In this document: piece by piece, positions 38,207 to 45,706 of the stretch
Numbering within the stretch: position 1 is the stretch's first letter
How the letters are laid out: the number at the start of each line of letters is the position of its first letter
Source: Candidatus Sungbacteria bacterium RIFCSPLOWO2_02_FULL_51_17
Lineage (GTDB): Bacteria; Patescibacteriota; Minisyncoccia; Sungbacterales; GWA2-42-14
Direction: 5' to 3'
Length of the DNA: 48,659 nucleotides
Assembly (NCBI GenBank): GCA_001820785.1
Contig: MHQW01000006.1
Coordinates: forward strand, 6,066 to 54,724
Notes under the pieces: model-generated
What the model saw: the letters and a program-made list of their open reading frames with translations, nothing else
Databases searched by the model: none
What the model was told of the DNA's origin: nothing
Position numbers and translations under genes: made by a program

Positions 38207-39007
38207 CTAACGCGCCTTCAGACGCGAAATCTCCGCTTGTATCGGCTTATTGTCGGGGTCTAGTTTTAGGGCTTTTTCATAATTCTCAATGGCCTTTGCC
38301 GTATCGCCTTTTTCCGTCCAGTAGCCACCGAGGTAAATGGTGAAGTTCAGATCATCGTCGCTTGCCGTCATCCCCTCCTCCATAAGCGGCACGATGTTCC
38401 CCTCTTTTTCTTTGTAGGAATACCGGTATAACGAGGCAAGTTCTAAATACCCGGACGAGTCGGCAGGATTGTTTATTATCGCCTGACGGTAATTTTTTTC
38501 GGCGCGCGGATAGTCCTTAAGATACGACCCGTACAACCCTCCGAGATTCAAAAATGAAACAACATTTGCCGGACGAATAATGCTTGCGTATTCCCAGGCA
38601 TCACGTGCCCCTTCATAATCGCCAAAAAACTTCTTTATGACGCCGATACGAAGCCATGCGTCAAGCGTAGTTGGATCTTTCTCAACGCGCGCCGCAAGCG
38701 TTGCGAGCTCCTCTCTCATTTTCTTCTTTACGTCTTCGGGATATGCCTTTATCAGGGAGGAGTTCTCTCGCGCAACGCTGGCATCAGCTCCCGTGTATAA
38801 CGGCACCTGCAAAGCCCCGGAGCCGGCTTTCGGCGCCTCGGCCGAAGAACCCTCGTCGCTTACAGGAACTACCGCCGATGGCGCCGGTTGTGTTGGTACA
38901 GGTGAGACCCGCGGAGAAAATGTCATGATGTTGACATACATGACCCAGGCAAGAAGCCCGATCCCAATGGCCACCCCAGTGACGAGAAAAAATTTCTTTA
39001 GGTCCAT
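38207..39007 (-). CDS. membrane-anchored TPR protein
   Basis: 266 residues from the ATG at 39007 (MDLKKFFLVTGVAIGIGLLAWVMYVNIM); the frame is open ten codons further but that part is not protein-like. One N-terminal helix (about 8-28), a Pro/Ser/Ala-rich linker to about 60, and then TPR repeats: DAWLRIGVIKKFFGDYEGARDAWEYASIIRP, SFLNLGGLYGSYLKDYPRAEKNYRQAIINNP, SGYLELASLYRYSYKEKEG, YLGGYWTEKGDTAKAIENYEKALKLDP. TPRs are protein-interaction scaffolds; here extracytoplasmic by topology inference. It precedes the phospholipase-like block and follows the S-layer gene. Three hairpins separate it from the latter. Confidence 0.82.
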   Translation of the reverse strand: MDLKKFFLVTGVAIGIGLLAWVMYVNIMTFSPRVSPVPTQPAPSAVVPVSDEGSSAEAPKAGSGALQVPLYTGADASVARENSSLIKAYPEDVKKKMREELATLAARVEKDPTTLDAWLRIGVIKKFFGDYEGARDAWEYASIIRPANVVSFLNLGGLYGSYLKDYPRAEKNYRQAIINNPADSSGYLELASLYRYSYKEKEGNIVPLMEEGMTASDDDLNFTIYLGGYWTEKGDTAKAIENYEKALKLDPDNKPIQAEISRLKAR

Positions 39008-39068
39008 AAAATAGCTATTAGCGCAACTATGTTGCATTATTGCTCATTTTCGGCAAAAAATCAAGAAA

Positions 39069-39090
39069 CGCAGACGGGTGCTCGTCTGCG
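39069..39090 (-). terminator. third of three tandem terminators after the S-layer gene
   Basis: CGCAGACG/CGTCTGCG, an 8-bp stem with a six-base loop, then TTTCTTGATTTTTT on the minus strand. Confidence 0.7.
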
Positions 39091-39113
39091 CCCTCAATAT
39101 AAGATAGTCCGGC

Positions 39114-39152
39114 ACACAAAAACCACCGACCATAAGGCCGATGGTTTTTGTG
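39114..39152 (-). terminator. second of three tandem terminators after the S-layer gene
   Basis: Long stem of about 17 pairs (arm starting CACAAAAACCA on the minus strand) with one or two mismatches, loop TTAT, and a T stretch within the distal arm. Confidence 0.8.
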
Positions 39153-39155
39153 TAA

Positions 39156-39185
39156 CACAAAGTCCCCCTTTCGGGGGACTGTGTT
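39156..39185 (-). terminator. first of three tandem terminators after the S-layer gene
   Basis: AGTCCCCC/GGGGGACT, an 8-bp core with a GAAA tetraloop on the minus strand, extended by ACACA/TGTGT pairing. Confidence 0.8.
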
Positions 39186-39225
39186 TTACCTGACCCAGGT
39201 CCACAAGCCCTAGATCAAAGCGAGG

Positions 39226-42200
39226 TTACTTCGTCAACACTTCAGCGGAGATGTTCGTTGATGGGAGCCCGGGCACACGGGTGCCGTTCGTCCAATCAAC
39301 ATGACCCACCAAAGCAGTTGTCGTCGCGTTCGCAGACCAGATGAAGTCATCTTCCTGCCATGCATCAACTCCGCTTGCACTAGATGTGGCGATAAATGCC
39401 GCATCACCCAAGAGTGAGGTTGATACCGATGACCCGGCGACAGCGCTTGCTACGGTTCCTACTACATCAAAGTAGCGGGTCTGACCGGCAGGCACTTGAA
39501 TACCTGCGTTCGTGCTATCTTGTGTGGCCGGATCAAAGTACATGTCCATTGCTGTGCTTCCATCCTGTCCCGCGTTCCAAAGCTTGCCACCGTTATCGTA
39601 GGCGGGCAGCGAGAATGCTGAATCGCTGTAGCCATAGATTGCGATAGCAGTGACTGTCGCGGTTGAGGTCGCAATGTTCAGCGTGAACTTGTAGAGTCCC
39701 ACATCACCTTTCGGATCAGCAGTGACTTTAAAGCGAAGGAGAGACATTGAGCCGTTGTTCAAGCTGTTCGTCGGGAGCGCCACTTTGGCAACCGTCGGAA
39801 TGGACTTGAACATGCGATGCACCGCAGCTGTTGGGTCGGCCGATCCCACGGTCTGATTGACGGTTGCACCTGACGAGGCGCCAGTTCCCTGGGTTCCCGT
39901 GGTGTCGTTCGTGTCAATAAGAATGGAGAAGAGCGCACCCTGACCGCCGGTCTGTGCTGTTCCAACCGCGGCAAGATCAACCTTTACGGTGAGATCTTTG
40001 TCAGCATCTTTCGGAATCAACACTGGGGTGGAAAGGGTCGTAGATGCGATCTTAAGACCAGCCGCAGTGGTTGTTGAGAACACACCGGAGCCAACCTGTG
40101 TTGCACCATCCCAAATCGTGAACTGCACGATGTCCTGAGCGGTGTTCGTTCCATTGCCCATCTGAATCGAGATCTTATCAAGATTGACCGCCTCATTTGT
40201 TGCATGGAACCGGAAGATTCCAGCGACAACATCCGTTGTATCAGCCACGACAAGTTTTGCCGCAGGAGATGACGGAGCAACTGCTGTGGTAAGCGAACCG
40301 CTTGTCGCAATCGTCATCAAAGGACCTGCCTGTGAGGGCGTGTACGAGATGGTCGCCGACTGTCCTGATGTAACACCGGTTCCTGTGATGTCGCCGGCCG
40401 CATCAGGAGTATCTATGCGAATCGTGCTTCCGCTCGTAAGTCCGCCCGGAAGATCACACGCAAAGTTGATGACCTTGATGGATGATTTCGTGATGATCAA
40501 GTGTTGATCAAGCGTGAACGTCTTATCGCCATCGGTGGTCGGGGTTACCGTGTTACCACCCGTGTTCAGCGCGGTCGCGCCATCCCACAATTGGCAGTTC
40601 GTCGGGTAATCGGCGTTTGTCGGGGTGTTGACGTCAAACTGCAATGTGGAGAAGCGAACATCTTCACCGGAATTTGACGCGTCAAAGGTAATCTTGGCGA
40701 AGACAAAGTCCTGAACTCCCGCGACAATGCTTTGCGCCGTCGGGTTGTTCGCGTTCGTAGAAATCGCCACGGTTGCCGCTTTGGCGGTCATCGTGTTTGC
40801 CGTGATGATGGATGCCGAAGGCGTGATGGTCGTTCCGGTCGTCTGACCAGTGACCGTTGTCCAATCGGCTGACGGGGTTGTTGAAGCAACGACAGTATCG
40901 TTGTTCTCAAAGTTCGTGGAAAGCTTGCCCTTCAGGGTGTAGATGCTCTTTCCTACGGGGAAGGTGATGCTATCAGTGAATGTTACCTTTCCGCCGAGGG
41001 TCGTAACGTTGGCACCATCCTTGGGACCCGCTACCACTTTGCCCGTGGAGTCAATGAGTGAAAGCGCTGTGATATCGTCACCGGACGCTTCCGCTCCTGC
41101 ATCGCTATCGGTCAATTGGTACCAGAAGACAGATTGGGAAACCGATACCGGCTCACCCTTTACCTCAACCTCAAACCCACCCAAAACCTGGCTGGAAAGG
41201 TTGATAGCAACATTCTGTGCCGCAGGCGTTGTCGCCTTTGAAACAGTCAAGGAGCCAGCATTTACGGTTACCTGGAAGGCATCATAGTTCGGGTTTGCCG
41301 CATGGAAGTTTCCATCATCGGCCGATGCCGCAACCTGGGTTGCCGTCGGGGTTACGCCGTAGCTATAGGTAGAACCAACAAGATACAGGTCGGTATAGCG
41401 GTAGAGATCAAAGTCAGCCGTTCGGCCGGATCCTCCAGTTACATCTCCCTTGATATATACCTCTTTGTTGTTTCCTTTTCCGATCAAGATACCTGCCGGG
41501 CCAAAATTTGACGTGTAGTATTTTCCGTCAGAGCTGACGACAACATCGTATGATGTTCCATCAACCACGGTCTTCATGTTTGCAAGGTCAGAGGTAGCAA
41601 CGGAGCCGGATTGGTTCCAGCTGATTGACTTGACCCATATATCTTCAGCTGAACCCGCGGTGACGCGAATAGAGGAGAAGGTGTAGCCAGTCGTTCCAAC
41701 TTCTTTGGAGTTTGATGCTCCCGGATCCATCGGACCGCGAGTCAATGTTGCGGTTCCGATAGTAAGCGAGGTGTTCATCGTCTGTCCTGTTCCCGTGATC
41801 GGGAGACCGGTAACAGATGCTGTTCCCGCATCAACTGCGACGACGGCCAATTTAATGACCTGTCCTGCCGTTGATGTGGTCTCGGTTGTCGGCCTGTTTC
41901 CTGCAACAGTGATCTTCTTTGAGGTTCCCGCTTTTACGGTGAATGCCTCACTCATAAGCGCCCGATGGTCAGAATTGAGGGTCTTTGAAAGACCGATCTG
42001 CAATCCCATTTCATCAAGAAGCACAATGCCGGAAAGCGCCGCATCGGCGCCGAGGCTTTGCCGCTCAATGGTGACACCGTTTACCTTCACATCGCCGTCA
42101 AGACCCGCCGTAAAGACGAGTTCTGTGAACGGAACGCGTGCGGCTCCCAAGGGGGCGAGCGTTTCAGCCGGCTGTACGCCCGCTGATACCATCAAGCCCG

Positions 42201-42747
42201 TTCCGGTCGCCGGAGGAGGTGTTCCTGGAGTCGGGGTTGGTGTCGGAGTCGGGGTTGGGGTCGGAGCGGGTGTTGCTGATGCAAGCGAGGAGTACTTTGC
42301 CTGTGAAAGAGAACCAAAGTATCCCGCCGCCGGCGCAACGCCGTTGGCCGCCTGCCATGCCGCAACTGCCGACTGGGTTACTGAACCAAAGTATCCGGTC
42401 GCGCCACCCGAAAAGGTGAAGTGTCCGGTTGATGTCAAATAATTCTGCAAGCACGTTACATCATCACCCCTTGCTCCCGATGTGAGAGCGCGGGTAAAGG
42501 CACATGCCGCAGATGATCCACCGGGGGCCGCTTGTCCGTGAAGCGTGGAGTTGACGTTCGCCACGGTTGCCTGATCAGCGCCAAAGGACTGAAGAAGCGA
42601 GATGATGGATGCGATCTGCGCTTCTGTGAGTGCCGCGCTTGCTACAAGCGGCATCGCGATAGATGCGCCCGAGAGCGACAACACGGTCGTCACAGAAAGA
42701 AGAGCGCTCGCTATTCTTCCTGTTGTTGATTTGCGAATCTTATTCAT
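39226..42747 (-). CDS. S-layer-like protein with N-terminal peptidoglycan-binding domain
   Basis: 1173 residues. Signal peptide about 1-38 (ending VASA). A short helical segment TEAQIASIISLLQSFGADQATVANV (41-65), then a PG_binding_1-type domain at about 83-155 (LTSGARGDDVTCLQNYLTSTGHF ... GYFGSVTQSAVAAWQAANGV). A Pro-Thr repeat linker at 160-178 leads to about 1000 residues of Thr/Ser/Gly/Asn-rich beta-type repeats without Cys clusters. This is the layout of the presumed surface-layer proteins of Patescibacteria. It should bind cell wall through the N-terminal domain and assemble outside. Long structured leader upstream and three terminators downstream suggest a very abundant, isolated transcript. 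Confidence 0.85.
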   Translation of the reverse strand: MNKIRKSTTGRIASALLSVTTVLSLSGASIAMPLVASAALTEAQIASIISLLQSFGADQATVANVNSTLHGQAAPGGSSAACAFTRALTSGARGDDVTCLQNYLTSTGHFTFSGGATGYFGSVTQSAVAAWQAANGVAPAAGYFGSLSQAKYSSLASATPAPTPTPTPTPTPTPGTPPPATGTGLMVSAGVQPAETLAPLGAARVPFTELVFTAGLDGDVKVNGVTIERQSLGADAALSGIVLLDEMGLQIGLSKTLNSDHRALMSEAFTVKAGTSKKITVAGNRPTTETTSTAGQVIKLAVVAVDAGTASVTGLPITGTGQTMNTSLTIGTATLTRGPMDPGASNSKEVGTTGYTFSSIRVTAGSAEDIWVKSISWNQSGSVATSDLANMKTVVDGTSYDVVVSSDGKYYTSNFGPAGILIGKGNNKEVYIKGDVTGGSGRTADFDLYRYTDLYLVGSTYSYGVTPTATQVAASADDGNFHAANPNYDAFQVTVNAGSLTVSKATTPAAQNVAINLSSQVLGGFEVEVKGEPVSVSQSVFWYQLTDSDAGAEASGDDITALSLIDSTGKVVAGPKDGANVTTLGGKVTFTDSITFPVGKSIYTLKGKLSTNFENNDTVVASTTPSADWTTVTGQTTGTTITPSASIITANTMTAKAATVAISTNANNPTAQSIVAGVQDFVFAKITFDASNSGEDVRFSTLQFDVNTPTNADYPTNCQLWDGATALNTGGNTVTPTTDGDKTFTLDQHLIITKSSIKVINFACDLPGGLTSGSTIRIDTPDAAGDITGTGVTSGQSATISYTPSQAGPLMTIATSGSLTTAVAPSSPAAKLVVADTTDVVAGIFRFHATNEAVNLDKISIQMGNGTNTAQDIVQFTIWDGATQVGSGVFSTTTAAGLKIASTTLSTPVLIPKDADKDLTVKVDLAAVGTAQTGGQGALFSILIDTNDTTGTQGTGASSGATVNQTVGSADPTAAVHRMFKSIPTVAKVALPTNSLNNGSMSLLRFKVTADPKGDVGLYKFTLNIATSTATVTAIAIYGYSDSAFSLPAYDNGGKLWNAGQDGSTAMDMYFDPATQDSTNAGIQVPAGQTRYFDVVGTVASAVAGSSVSTSLLGDAAFIATSSASGVDAWQEDDFIWSANATTTALVGHVDWTNGTRVPGLPSTNISAEVLTK
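42214..42270. repeat. Pro-Thr coding microsatellite in the S-layer gene
   Basis: Six-base units encode alternating Pro-Thr at residues 160-178. Runs of GGGGTTGG/GGAGTCGG-like units on the plus strand could slip and change linker length. The linker is a natural target for O-glycosylation. Confidence 0.7.
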
Positions 42748-42782
42748 AGTTTTAACGAATACGTTATTTTAATCACCGCAAC

Positions 42783-42869
42783 AGCAATGTGGATTGCTAT
42801 CGGGGCGACTTGCCGTTTGCGGCGGACCTTTTCGACACTAGCGTTGTTCGGAACATTCCGAAACGCTAG
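42783..42869 (-). promoter_or_regulatory. structured 5' leader of the S-layer gene
   Basis: Three hairpins in a row on the minus strand: CTAGCGTTTCGGAA paired with its complement across a TG loop and a two-base bulge (42838-42869, about 14 bp); GCCG/CGGC with loop CAAA (42812-42823); AGCAAT/ATTGCT with loop CCAC (42783-42798). The ATG follows 36 bases later with no Shine-Dalgarno sequence. A stabilising leader is inferred. Confidence 0.55.
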
Positions 42870-43557
42870 CAAGGTGCCTGACGCAAACTAATTTGTAACA
42901 CACGTAATGGTAATCAGATCGGAGTCAAGTCATGACAGAAGAGAGGGAAACGTATTTTTCAATCCGCCCCCAAAATTCTTCCATCGTCGACCGGACTTTG
43001 AAACTCCGGAACGATCAGAATGCACATGAAGGATGTCTGTTCTTATCTATCTCTTTCCTTGCTGTGTGGTTTTTAATTTTTCAATGTACTATCCTGGCAT
43101 TCGGACATACCGGGCTTCATCCGCATGGGAATGTCATTCGTACGGGATATTCTTTGCCCTCTCTTGCGCCGCAGAAGTCCGGGACAAGAGAGGATAAAAA
43201 ATAGTTTTCACCAGAACCAAGTTATTGTATCAATTTTTTTTTGGTTTGCAAATAGGCGCTATGTGGAAAAGTATAACTCACTTACTCCAAAAGCTGGCCA
43301 ATGCGTGGCTCGTATAGCGGTTGCACATTCGTGCGAAACACATAGGTATCACTACATCCATTATAATTTCGCAGGAAACTCCTTGCAAACAGGTATTGTG
43401 GATAAGTTTATGGCATATTTACTTGCTAATTTCAATCAAAAAGTAAGCAAAACGTGTGGTATTGGATTTTTGGCAATATACGGAGTGTAAGCAAAGGGCA
43501 AGGAATGTCAATAATCACACAGGCCCGAAACGTGTATTCAGCAGATTTCCTCACATT
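42870..43557. other. long AT-rich intergenic region, no confident gene
   Basis: No reading frame here is persuasive. Contents seen: a perfect 9-bp stem CCTCTCTTG/CAAGAGAGG with an 18-base loop (43158-43193); a perfect DnaA-box match TGTGGATAA (43397-43405) and a near match TGTGGAAAA (43262-43270); and two GTAAGCAAA copies near 43444 and 43488. It must also contain the promoter of the S-layer transcript, whose exact position I cannot fix. Confidence 0.4.
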
Positions 43558-43593
43558 AGTCAAATTTGACTACGTTCAAAGCTTCTATATATA
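43558..43593 (+). promoter_or_regulatory. promoter with overlapping palindromic operator
   Basis: Perfect 14-bp palindrome AGTCAAATTTGACT (43558-43571) whose right half is the -35 TTGACT; a 16-bp spacer; -10 TATATA (43588-43593). No plus-strand gene follows before galU, so a short RNA is possible. Confidence 0.5.
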
Positions 43594-43715
43594 AGGGTTA
43601 CTGGGAAACTACTGGGGCAGCATATCAACAGTGCCCATCCATGCCCCATTGTGTGACGAGCCCAATAAGGAAATCTTATAAAAACTCATGTTTTTTACTC
43701 ATCATTTCACTACTC

Positions 43716-44588
43716 CTACATTTTAACTGTTCGTAAATGCTTTCTTAGCCCCGAACCAAGCTCCGGGTGGCGCAATCCGTAATCAACCACCGCCTTCAGA
43801 AGACCGAGCTTATCACCGCAATCGTATCTGACACCGGAAAATTCAAACCCATGCACCCCCTCCCCCCGCGTGATAACCGACTGCAGGGCATCAGTAAGAT
43901 AGAGTTCCTGATTTTTTTGCGGCTTGATCCTTTTTAACGCCTCAAAGACGCTTGGCGTTAAGATGTATTTCCCAACGACAGAAAGATTGGATGGCGCGTC
44001 TGCGACAGAGGGTTTTTCTACGATCTTGCTTATGCTATACGTCTTATGAGCGACTTTCTTTCCGTCTATAACGCCGTATCGTGAAACAAGCTTTTTTGGA
44101 ACACGCTCAAGAGCGATGATCGGGTTACGATATTTTTCAAAGACATTCATGAGTTGTTTCAGGCATGGCGTTTTAGAATAAACGACGTCATCGCCAAAAA
44201 GGACAGCGACCGGCTCATTGCCGATAAGATGGAATGCCTGAAGAAGCGCATCGCCAACTCCATGGGGTTCTTTTTGGCGTACGAAAGCAAACCTGGCAAG
44301 GCCCGCGATATCACGAACGGTACGGGCAAGTTCGTGCTTTCCTCTGCGCTCCAGATAATATTCAAGTTCTCCGGCGTTATCAAAATGATCCTCAATCGCG
44401 CGCTTCCCCCGCCCCGTAACAAAAATAACCTCGGTAATGCCCGATGCCACCGCCTCCTCAACCAAATACTGAATAACCGGCTTATCAACAATGGGAAGCA
44501 TCTCCTTTGGTTGGGCCTTCGTCGCCGGAAGGAAGCGGGTACCAAACCCTGCGACGGGAATAATGACTTTTTTAATCTGGTGTTCCAT
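43716..44588 (-). CDS. galU: UTP-glucose-1-phosphate uridylyltransferase
   Basis: 290 residues, normal length for bacterial GalU. The signature IPVAGFGTRFLPATKAQPKEMLPIVDKPVIQYLVEEA covers the nucleotide-binding loop and catalytic region (about 10-46). Also present are FVTGRGKRAIEDHFD, the EPHGVGDALL loop (UTP contact), LFGDD with the metal-ligand Asp, and GVIDGKK ... IVEKP. It makes UDP-glucose from UTP and glucose-1-phosphate in the cytoplasm, feeding the glycosyltransferases and the SDR of this window. A weak AT-only hairpin (AAAAAC/GTTTTT) lies after the stop. The 200-bp upstream gap holds no other gene; no clear ribosome site. Confidence 0.95.
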   Translation of the reverse strand: MEHQIKKVIIPVAGFGTRFLPATKAQPKEMLPIVDKPVIQYLVEEAVASGITEVIFVTGRGKRAIEDHFDNAGELEYYLERRGKHELARTVRDIAGLARFAFVRQKEPHGVGDALLQAFHLIGNEPVAVLFGDDVVYSKTPCLKQLMNVFEKYRNPIIALERVPKKLVSRYGVIDGKKVAHKTYSISKIVEKPSVADAPSNLSVVGKYILTPSVFEALKRIKPQKNQELYLTDALQSVITRGEGVHGFEFSGVRYDCGDKLGLLKAVVDYGLRHPELGSGLRKHLRTVKM

Positions 44589-44790
44589 GCGTTGTCTTTG
44601 ATGCCAGCGCTAGAGATATGTTGAGAAAAAAGAATTGGTATGAAATGACGATATGAAATTCTTTCTTCTCGGAGATACTTGATAAAGCAAGATGATACAA
44701 TCACTTCAAAATATGATATGTGTCGTTTTCTAACAAGAGAAAATAGAATGTCTTTTATGTCGCTTAAAGAGCATAGTCAGTATACTTTTT

Positions 44791-45579
44791 CTAGACATGC
44801 AGCTTGTAGACGGCCCAGCGCTTATCACCTTCGCGGTGAATGATACGCCGCTCCATAAGAAAGGCAAGGTCGCGCTGTAACGTTTTGATGCTGAACCTGT
44901 TTGAAAAAATAGTAGAAAGATCAGTTGATTTCACACTTTGATTTGCTTTGATGTGGTTAATAATTGATCTTTGGCGTTCATTGTAAGCATCAATGCCTGC
45001 TTTCTGGATATTCTCAGGCACTTTCTCGCGCTCATGCTGGTGCTCCGCTTCATTACCATTGCCGTTGACCGATATGCGCTCGCTAAACGTGATACTTTTT
45101 TCCACAAATGCCTTTTTAGGACCGGGAACAGAATGGTCTTGCACAGGAGAAACCGCTTCAACCGTACCCTTGGTATCGGCAATAACGCATTGCTCCTCAT
45201 TCGCGGCATGTGACATGTCGCTTATAATCGGCATGTCTTTTTGAACTGTCGCTTTATTTTCACGGCTTTTATGCGACATTTCGCCCTCACGCTCAAAGTA
45301 CCCATAAAAGAAGCTGTACTCCCTATCAAGCACCTCAATATTGATCGCTTTTACGAAATCATTAAGTTTTGCAACCCCAAGAAGGGAGCGTAGGGTCTGA
45401 ATCTCCGCCTGAATAGTTCTAGTGCGGGCAATGTCTCCGGGAAAAAAATCATATTCTATCACACCGGCCATAATGTCATTCGCGGCCCTTCGCAACTGCT
45501 GTTTTATCGCCTCTTCCCGGGGGAAGTGGTCGGTAACGCGATACACGGCGACCGATAATTCAAATATTTTTCTTTTCAT
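44791..45579 (-). CDS. S23/Avd-like four-helix protein fused to a C-terminal winged helix
   Basis: 262 residues. Residues 1 to about 95 match the four-helix-bundle (S23/Avd) family: KIFELSVAVYRVTDHFPREEAIKQQLRRAANDIMAGVIEY, then RTIQAEIQTLRSLLGVAKL and FFYGYFER. Residues about 97-200 are a charged, probably disordered linker. Residues about 203-258 form a DeoR/HTH_11-type winged helix (NERQRSIINHIKANQSVKSTDLSTIFSNRFSIKTLQRDLAFLMERRIIHREG), so it probably binds DNA. Avd proteins bind reverse transcriptase in diversity-generating retroelements, but no RT is visible here. Own promoter at 45621-45649. Target genes unknown; galU next to it is a candidate. Confidence 0.75.
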   Translation of the reverse strand: MKRKIFELSVAVYRVTDHFPREEAIKQQLRRAANDIMAGVIEYDFFPGDIARTRTIQAEIQTLRSLLGVAKLNDFVKAINIEVLDREYSFFYGYFEREGEMSHKSRENKATVQKDMPIISDMSHAANEEQCVIADTKGTVEAVSPVQDHSVPGPKKAFVEKSITFSERISVNGNGNEAEHQHEREKVPENIQKAGIDAYNERQRSIINHIKANQSVKSTDLSTIFSNRFSIKTLQRDLAFLMERRIIHREGDKRWAVYKLHV

Positions 45580-45620
45580 GAAAAAGGCACTATTCTACTA
45601 CATTTGATACACACCATATC

Positions 45621-45649
45621 AATGTATAAGCAACGCGCATGAGTGTCAA
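45621..45649 (-). promoter_or_regulatory. promoter of the four-helix/winged-helix gene
   Basis: Perfect -35 TTGACA (45644-45649), 17 bp, -10 TACATT (45621-45626). Confidence 0.7.
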
Positions 45650-45673
45650 CCGAAAAATCGCTATCTACACTAT

Positions 45674-45704
45674 AAAACCGCTCCGCGTAATGCGGAGCGG
45701 TTTT
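45674..45704 (-). terminator. terminator after clpB
   Basis: AAAACCGCTCCGC/GCGGAGCGGTTTT, a perfect 13-bp stem with a five-base loop, 3 bp past the stop codon. Symmetric tracts could stop transcription from both sides. Confidence 0.93.
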
Positions 45705-45706
45705 CG

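Noticed and set aside
42227-42275. Short tandem repeats considered as a CRISPR array
   Set aside because: They are six-base coding repeats (Pro-Thr) without spacers.
43158-43193. Hairpin with an AAGTCCGGG-like loop resembling an RNase P fragment
   Set aside because: None of the other conserved RNase P blocks are nearby.
42932-43204. 90-codon plus-strand frame with one hydrophobic stretch and a GGAG upstream
   Set aside because: No family, no promoter or terminator of its own, and the sequence contains stem-loops suggestive of non-coding DNA. Kept only as a weak possibility.
43125-43490. 121-codon plus-strand frame
   Set aside because: Runs through a perfect RNA-type hairpin and the DnaA-box region; composition is not protein-like.
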